A DNA stretch of 19,690 bases from Bacteroidota bacterium (GTDB lineage: Bacteria; Bacteroidota; Bacteroidia; M30B66). The position numbers were made by a program, and so were the translations under genes. Where the stretch lies: contig CANMGM010000007.1 of NCBI GenBank assembly GCA_947497195.1, forward strand, positions 1 through 19,690, in the 5' to 3' direction. Shown piece by piece: positions 14,523 to 19,690 of this stretch (positions within the stretch are counted from its first letter, which is position 1; every line of letters starts with the position of its first letter). The notes beneath the pieces were generated by a model that saw only the letters and a program-made list of their open reading frames with translations, did not search any database and was not told where the DNA came from.

Positions 14523-16901
14523 TTATGGTTCGAGAATGAGCGGGGCTTTGTATTGCGATTTAATCTGATTTTTATCGACCATAAGCTGCGGCCTGAATGT
14601 ATTGGAATTAAAGAGTTTGAATTGATCGCTGTAATGAGGCGCCATGAAATAGCCCGATTGCCCTGTAGGCAGCACGCTGTAACTTTTACTGAGATCTGAA
14701 AAATCGACAATTCGCCGCATGGATGGGCCGAACGTAACTTTGTAGCGACCGCTGGAATCGATCTCAAAACCAGTATTGTTAATCACTTCATTCCCACCGG
14801 GAACAGCCTCCGGACCCACATTCATAAACCAGTCGAACGGTACCTGTTTGCCCAAGGGATGTTTGTGTTCGAGCGTATGCAACGAACTCCAGCGCCAGGC
14901 CGAAACATCTTTCCCAAGCAGCGCATTCAAATCATCGATGGTTTTCTTCCATGCACGATTTACGATAACCGGACGAATCTCTTTTTCGCGGGTAAGTGGA
15001 TTCTCCCACCAGATATTCTCAGAACGCCTTAATAAACTCGGATAGGCAGTTTTCATCGCGTGGGTATTCATGAAGCTTTTGAAATTGGCCTCTCCCATTT
15101 GATCGGCAAGGGCTTCGTGCAAAATATTATAAACCCAACGGTAGTAAATTACAGGTCCTACCGACTCCAAGCCATGCTCACCCTCCCAGCTCGAAAGGCG
15201 GTTTGCATGCTCTGTAGACAGTGCATCGGAATTCAATTGTTTCAATACATCAAGCAGCATGTGTGCCGTTTCGGCATACACATCGCTTTTACCCAGCACG
15301 ACAAGCTGCTTAGATGATTCGACATCCCAATCGCTCTTTTCGCGCAGGCGCTTCTCGATACTCAAGGCGCGATCTTCGGGAACGTAATACCCCGGATAAA
15401 AACCAACAGCGCAGGAATCGGGTTGATTGTTGGCAGAATACACAAATCCAGAAGCGGGATCTTCGGATTTCGGATTTTCGTCGAACGTAAAATAACCAAG
15501 TGGATCGTTGGTTCCGACCGACCCATCCAAAAAGCGCTTGCTGAATTGCCCGGCCGGACGTTGAACAAGCTTTGCGGCTGCCCACCAGGCGATATGTCCG
15601 TCTTTATCGCCATATACAATGCTCAATCCGGGTGCATGAATTAAGGATGCAGAGAGGCGTGCATCGTCCATCGATTTCGCCGTATTGAAACCATAGATTG
15701 CCTCCAATGCCTTGGATGGAAATTTTAGATATGTCCAAGATACAGCAACAGGAACCTGATACAAAGGAAATTTTTCAAAAACATCCTGCATAAGTGGACC
15801 ATGGGGTGTTTGAGCAATCTCGATTGAAACGGCATCTCGTTCCTTCACCAGGATTTGCTCGCTGCGTTTCTGCACCGGAGTCCAATTCCCTTTGTAAAAA
15901 ACCTTGTCGTTCTCAATTTTTTCAATGAAGAAATCGGTGTCGTCGTTTTCGAGCATGGTGAGCCCTACGCCGCAATAGCTATTGTGACCGGCAAGCGCAA
16001 AGGGAATTCCGGCAATGTAATTTCCATAATGCGAGAAACCCGGATATTCGATATGCGCTTCGTACCAGATGGCCGGCTGAGAATAGCCCATGTGGGTATC
16101 GTTGCACAATATCGGAGCCTTGGCTTTGGTCTTATTTGATGCGATTACCCATGCATTGGAGCCGTGCCATGGGGCTACCGGAAAAGCAGAAAGCATCGCT
16201 GTAACCTCATCGCTAAACTGCGTTCCCATGATGGATTTTCCGCCTGTAACCGGAATCGTTTTAGCACCTTTGGGCCAACCCAATTCGAGCTCGTTCATGT
16301 ATTCATCGCCTACTTTACGGTAAAGTGATTCGAGCATGGGGTCGATCCGAAAACCTTCGGCAAATCCAAAAGCCATGTAACCCGTTACCAGAAAAATATC
16401 GCGCAGTTTGAGTTTCTCTGCTTCAATTCCCAACACCTTGAATTCGAAAGGTTCGTTGCCTTGCGCAATGAAGGCATTAATCCCAGCCAGATAAGCATTT
16501 GTTGCCACCTTAATGTTGGCCGGCGCTGATCGTTCGAATTCGGCGGCAGATTGATCTGCATGATTGGCCAAACCAAGCGTTCGGAAAAACTTGTCTGATT
16601 TGACCATGGGCTGACCGATTACTTCAGCCAAACGACCAGAGGCCAATCGGCGAATCATCTCAAGTTGAAAAAGACGGTCGCGCGCAACGATGTAGCCGAG
16701 TGCATGGTAAGCATCGGGCTCAGACTGTGCATAAATGTGCGGAATACCAAATTTGTCGAAATACACCTCGACTTTTTGTTTCAAGCCCGGAACTTTTTCA
16801 GTGCCTGAGTAATTGGGAACGAACGACTTCAACCACCACCAGCAGGTAAATACACCTCCCGCTAAAACAAGCAAAATTATAACAATAACCTTTTTATACA
16901 T
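14523..16901 (-). CDS. Penicillin acylase family (S45) Ntn hydrolase, membrane-anchored or exported
   Basis: The 792-residue precursor has an N-terminal hydrophobic segment (residues 4-24) and the full S45 layout: an alpha part with FDKFGIPHIYAQS and GYIVARDRLFQLEMIRRLASGRLAE, a spacer, then the autoprocessing site WHGSNAWVIASNKT in which Ser248 would become the N-terminal nucleophile of the beta chain. Downstream motifs such as CNDTHMG, FVYSANNQPD and SWEGEHG complete the Ntn active-site region. These enzymes hydrolyse amides, including penicillins, acyl-homoserine lactones and acylated amino compounds, in the periplasm; the natural substrate is unknown here. The length is normal and no break is seen. 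The serine hydrolase gene lies 62 bp upstream and ctlX 3 bp downstream on the same strand. Confidence 0.93.
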   Translation of the reverse strand: MYKKVIVIILLVLAGGVFTCWWWLKSFVPNYSGTEKVPGLKQKVEVYFDKFGIPHIYAQSEPDAYHALGYIVARDRLFQLEMIRRLASGRLAEVIGQPMVKSDKFFRTLGLANHADQSAAEFERSAPANIKVATNAYLAGINAFIAQGNEPFEFKVLGIEAEKLKLRDIFLVTGYMAFGFAEGFRIDPMLESLYRKVGDEYMNELELGWPKGAKTIPVTGGKSIMGTQFSDEVTAMLSAFPVAPWHGSNAWVIASNKTKAKAPILCNDTHMGYSQPAIWYEAHIEYPGFSHYGNYIAGIPFALAGHNSYCGVGLTMLENDDTDFFIEKIENDKVFYKGNWTPVQKRSEQILVKERDAVSIEIAQTPHGPLMQDVFEKFPLYQVPVAVSWTYLKFPSKALEAIYGFNTAKSMDDARLSASLIHAPGLSIVYGDKDGHIAWWAAAKLVQRPAGQFSKRFLDGSVGTNDPLGYFTFDENPKSEDPASGFVYSANNQPDSCAVGFYPGYYVPEDRALSIEKRLREKSDWDVESSKQLVVLGKSDVYAETAHMLLDVLKQLNSDALSTEHANRLSSWEGEHGLESVGPVIYYRWVYNILHEALADQMGEANFKSFMNTHAMKTAYPSLLRRSENIWWENPLTREKEIRPVIVNRAWKKTIDDLNALLGKDVSAWRWSSLHTLEHKHPLGKQVPFDWFMNVGPEAVPGGNEVINNTGFEIDSSGRYKVTFGPSMRRIVDFSDLSKSYSVLPTGQSGYFMAPHYSDQFKLFNSNTFRPQLMVDKNQIKSQYKAPLILEP

Positions 16902-16963
16902 TTCTCTAATTGTGGGCGAAAATTACAAAACAGATTAACGCCAAATTGTTTAGATAATGAAAA

Positions 16964-18115
16964 TCAATATTCCGTAACCAAAGAATCAACATCGCCCTGA
17001 ATTACCAGTGCATAAAGCTCTTGAAGGCTGTTTATAGAATAATTAACCGTGTTGGAAAGGATAATAATGGAAGAATGGTCGTTGATATTGCGTAGAAAAA
17101 AGGTCCTGAATCCTCGCCACCAGCCGCTGTGATAAACAATTTTTTTGTCTTTTACCTGCTGATTGATACGAAACCCAAAGCCGTAATTTCTATATCCCTT
17201 CAGTTCCGGGCTTCCCGGTTTATAGGCTTCTTCCAATTCTGTCTGTGGAAGCAATTTGCCTGAGTACAAGGCCTGATCCCAAAGAAACAAATCTTCGACC
17301 GTAGAATATACGTTTTTATCGCCGGTTATACCATTGAAGCAATCGTTCGGAGCTTCCCAACGTCCATTTTTCTCATACCCTTTTACTGCCTTTGGTGGAT
17401 TTTCGCCTTCACACTTGCTATACACATACGTATTTTTCATCCCCAATGGCTTGAAAACCGCCAGGTGCATGAATTTCGAAAACGAAACGCCTGAAATCTT
17501 TTCGACCAAAGCAGCCAGTACCGCATACCCTGTGTTGCTGTAGGCATGCTGCGAGCCAGGTGAAAAATAGGCCGCGGGATTATACCGAGCAAAATGCGCC
17601 ATCATCTGCTGGTTGCTAACAGGAACGTATTTATCGGTTAAATACGGATCGAGAAACCAGCGGTAGTCGGGCAACCCACCGCGATGATTGAGCAATTGCC
17701 GGATTGTGACTTCTGCATATGGAAACTCGGGGAAATACGATGTGATCCTATCGTCGTAATTCAACAAGCCTTTCGATTTAAGCATCATTACCGCTATGGC
17801 TGTGAACTGCTTAGAAACAGATGCCAGTTGAAATATACTTTGGGTCGTTAATTCATCACGCGATTTCAAATCGGAATATCCGTACGCCTTTTTATAGATC
17901 ACATGATTGTTTTCAGACAACAACACAGCCCCGTTAAAGCCATAGGTATTGCGCAGTTTATGAAATACCGCGTCAAGTCGCGCTTCGGTTTTACGCCCTT
18001 TAATTTTATAGAGCATGGACTCCATGTGCTCCGAAACAGCGAGCTTTCCGGCATGGATTTGCGCAATAAAGCACAGCAGCAATACGCTTATAAAAACAGA
18101 TTTTATCCTCAGCAT
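16964..18115 (-). CDS. Exported serine hydrolase, class C beta-lactamase/D-Ala-D-Ala-peptidase-like
   Basis: I chose the ATG at 18115 over a TTG at 18130 because it starts the signal peptide (MLRIKSVFISVLLLCF..., cleavage near IHA-GK, about residue 22). The 383-residue protein has the three motifs of the beta-lactamase/transpeptidase-like family: SVSK with Ser99 and Lys102, YSN at 192-194, and HSG at 329-331. LLNHRGGLPDYRW is typical of the same group. Such proteins include D-amino-acid peptidases, esterases and true class C enzymes; this general form does not by itself imply antibiotic resistance. It is the first gene of a minus-strand series with the acylase, ctlX and DUF2911 genes. A strong terminator lies just upstream, so this gene must have its own promoter between about 18116 and 18157, though none is obvious. 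Confidence 0.9.
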   Translation of the reverse strand: MLRIKSVFISVLLLCFIAQIHAGKLAVSEHMESMLYKIKGRKTEARLDAVFHKLRNTYGFNGAVLLSENNHVIYKKAYGYSDLKSRDELTTQSIFQLASVSKQFTAIAVMMLKSKGLLNYDDRITSYFPEFPYAEVTIRQLLNHRGGLPDYRWFLDPYLTDKYVPVSNQQMMAHFARYNPAAYFSPGSQHAYSNTGYAVLAALVEKISGVSFSKFMHLAVFKPLGMKNTYVYSKCEGENPPKAVKGYEKNGRWEAPNDCFNGITGDKNVYSTVEDLFLWDQALYSGKLLPQTELEEAYKPGSPELKGYRNYGFGFRINQQVKDKKIVYHSGWWRGFRTFFLRNINDHSSIIILSNTVNYSINSLQELYALVIQGDVDSLVTEY

Positions 18116-18150
18116 AACCTTTGAATTCAAAGCTACACTACGGATGCATT

Positions 18151-18193
18151 CAAAAAGAACAAGCCTGTTCTGACTTTTCAGAACAGGCTTGTT
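18151..18193 (-). terminator. Strong intrinsic terminator for the lysyl-oxidase-like gene
   Basis: A perfect 15-bp stem (18158-18172 with 18179-18193, arms AACAAGCCTGTTCTG and its complement) encloses a six-base loop. Read on the minus strand it starts 23 bp after the stop codon at 18216 and is followed by CTTTTTG. It separates the lysyl-oxidase-like gene from the serine hydrolase gene. Confidence 0.92.
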
Positions 18194-18215
18194 GAAAAAG
18201 GTTTATTGAAAAATC

Positions 18216-19690
18216 TTACAATTTCACAATTCTCCCCTGTACAGATTTTCCGTCTGCATTGATTCCGCGAAGAAGGTAAATTCCCTGACTGAGATTGCGT
18301 AATGAAAACTGAAGCACATCGGCAGCGATGCCCGCATTGGGAGAAATTACCTGCGTTGAAGCACCGTTAATTGAAATCAGCTCCCAAACCGATTGCTTTC
18401 CAAATCCATCGGGAACCTGCACGCGAATAAAATCCTGCGCCGGATTTGGAACAACAGTTAAATGGGTGCGATCAATCTTTTGTCCGATACTCGTTGGTAA
18501 AACTTCAACACAGTTTCCTCCAACAGAGTGGAAAGTTTGTTCTGCGCCTTCGTTAATCAAATCGGTGATTGATGCAATGCAAATCTCGCTGCTTGTGATA
18601 GACGAATAATAAATCCGCACTAAATCGATGCCGCCGTTCTGACGCACGATAAGCGAATCTCCGTGGTAAATTCCAAAAACCTCCGAACGAGCTGCATTGA
18701 AACCAACAATTTTAGGTTGATCGGCCGGAGTGGTAAGCGATACAACGTCTGAAATTTCAATTCCGCTCATGGTAAACTGATAGGCCATAACATCGGCGCT
18801 TTTGCTGCGCAATTCAATATCAACATAACCAGCACTGAAATTTACATTTGCAATCGAAAGGCTTGTAGTATCGGATGGGTTATCGATATTACGTGGCCAT
18901 AAACAATTTTGAAAGCTATTGCCCACATTGCTCCAAATACACCAGTTCTGCAGAGCCGCATCGAAAACAGAAAGCGAACTATTGCCATTTAAATCGTAAC
19001 ACGGCGCGAATGGAACTTCATCCTGCATAAATAAATCCATATAGGCCTCAACATCGTCAATATTTACTTCATTATCGGTAAGTACATTCCCAAATTGAGC
19101 GGTTCCTCCACAATCGCCATTGCAATCGGGAACAGAAGCGCCTCCTGGAATTCCAGCACAATCTACAAAGGGCTCGCAACCCGATTGAATCTGAAAATTA
19201 CGCACCCCGTTAACCGTTGTTAGCGTAAGGCAAACCTGCAAAGCATTGTTAATGTAATTGATTTCTTGGCGACCAAGTGCATCAGGCAAGTGTTGAGCAT
19301 TTACAATAACCGCCAAACGGTAGTCGCCATCAGGCACATCAGTAACGTCAATCCACTGGCATTGTGTACCTGCACCATATACATCGTAGCAACCCGCCGA
19401 AATACCCATGTCGCTGCAACCATATTGCCCAAATCCGCACAAATCCATGACACAAAATCCGTTTTTATGTCCTGCCGGAATGATATTTCCTTGCGTATCG
19501 TATAAACGATAATCGCCATATCCTTCATAATGCGTATGTCCGTGGCAATTTACCAGATTGAACATACCCGGTTGAGTGGAAGGATTTCCGATATAATAAT
19601 CCTGTGGCCCGATGTTGTCGATTTTGGAAGTAAACTGAATTACTTGACGCAAGCCATATCCGGTAACACAGCCTTCGGTAATATCGCAAC
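18216..19690 (-). CDS. Secreted lysyl-oxidase-like copper enzyme with T9SS C-terminal sorting domain, N-terminus outside window
   Basis: The frame is open to the window edge (the TTG at 19652 is an internal Leu), giving about 491 residues of a longer protein. The first 170 visible residues match the lysyl oxidase catalytic domain: the copper site NCHGHTHYEGY, then AGHKNGFCVMD, whose Lys fits the residue forming the lysine tyrosylquinone cofactor, and GCYDVYGAGTQCQWIDVTDVPDG, whose Tyr residues include the likely partner. Oxidation of lysine side chains or other primary amines outside the cell is expected. Next comes a Cys-rich, dockerin- or EF-hand-like stretch (DCNGDCGGTAQ, VNIDDVEAYMDLF, DLNGNSSLSVFDAAL). 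After a beta-rich region the last 80 residues (VVPNPAQDFIRV ... LSQGIYLLRG ... GRIVKL) form a type A T9SS sorting domain, so the protein is exported through the outer membrane. Followed by a strong terminator. Confidence 0.9.
   Translation of the reverse strand, partial: CDITEGCVTGYGLRQVIQFTSKIDNIGPQDYYIGNPSTQPGMFNLVNCHGHTHYEGYGDYRLYDTQGNIIPAGHKNGFCVMDLCGFGQYGCSDMGISAGCYDVYGAGTQCQWIDVTDVPDGDYRLAVIVNAQHLPDALGRQEINYINNALQVCLTLTTVNGVRNFQIQSGCEPFVDCAGIPGGASVPDCNGDCGGTAQFGNVLTDNEVNIDDVEAYMDLFMQDEVPFAPCYDLNGNSSLSVFDAALQNWCIWSNVGNSFQNCLWPRNIDNPSDTTSLSIANVNFSAGYVDIELRSKSADVMAYQFTMSGIEISDVVSLTTPADQPKIVGFNAARSEVFGIYHGDSLIVRQNGGIDLVRIYYSSITSSEICIASITDLINEGAEQTFHSVGGNCVEVLPTSIGQKIDRTHLTVVPNPAQDFIRVQVPDGFGKQSVWELISINGASTQVISPNAGIAADVLQFSLRNLSQGIYLLRGINADGKSVQGRIVKL

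Noticed and set aside
16964..18115. Antibiotic-resistance beta-lactamase
   Set aside because: The motifs are those of the wide serine-hydrolase/peptidase family; nothing specific to a resistance enzyme or a resistance context is visible.

Overview
The window looks like a chromosomal segment of a Bacteroidota bacterium, most likely from an aerobic, gliding or polymer-associated lineage near Flavobacteriales or Sphingobacteriales; I cannot place it more finely. The signs are a type IX secretion (T9SS) sorting tail on the last gene, a DUF2911 protein, a plug-less TonB-receptor-like barrel behind a large TPR protein, an EEP-family protein with N-terminal membrane spans, and a TAnnTTTG-type promoter box. 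Most starts lack a Shine-Dalgarno sequence.

Layout. The left part (3-4764) holds housekeeping genes: the C-terminal half of a long-chain acyl-CoA synthetase, a complete XerC-type tyrosine recombinase, an oppositely oriented EEP-family membrane protein that abuts xerC with no spacer, then an exported metallophosphoesterase and a DedA membrane protein. From 4888 to 9688 two overlapping + strand genes encode a 1,040-residue exported TPR protein and an outer-membrane beta-barrel, probably one envelope system.

From 9689 to 11639 no convincing gene is present. Instead there are two directly repeated copies of a roughly 620-bp noncoding element, exactly 1,130 bp apart. By my hand alignment they are about 85% identical with no gap over the whole length. 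Each copy opens and closes with a hairpin and has further internal hairpins, some supported by paired or wobble-preserving substitutions. This is the strongest candidate here for something undescribed: a large structured RNA, or a discrete structured repeat.

Right of it, a divergent pair 32 bp apart encodes an SDR-fold protein lacking the canonical Tyr and Lys, and 3-hydroxyanthranilate 3,4-dioxygenase (tryptophan/kynurenine catabolism). A minus-strand series follows (transcribed 18115 to 13001): exported serine beta-lactamase-like hydrolase, membrane-anchored penicillin-acylase-family Ntn hydrolase, CtlX-type guanidino/ureido hydrolase, and exported DUF2911 protein. The window ends inside a secreted lysyl-oxidase-like copper enzyme with a dockerin-like segment and T9SS tail, closed by a strong intrinsic terminator.
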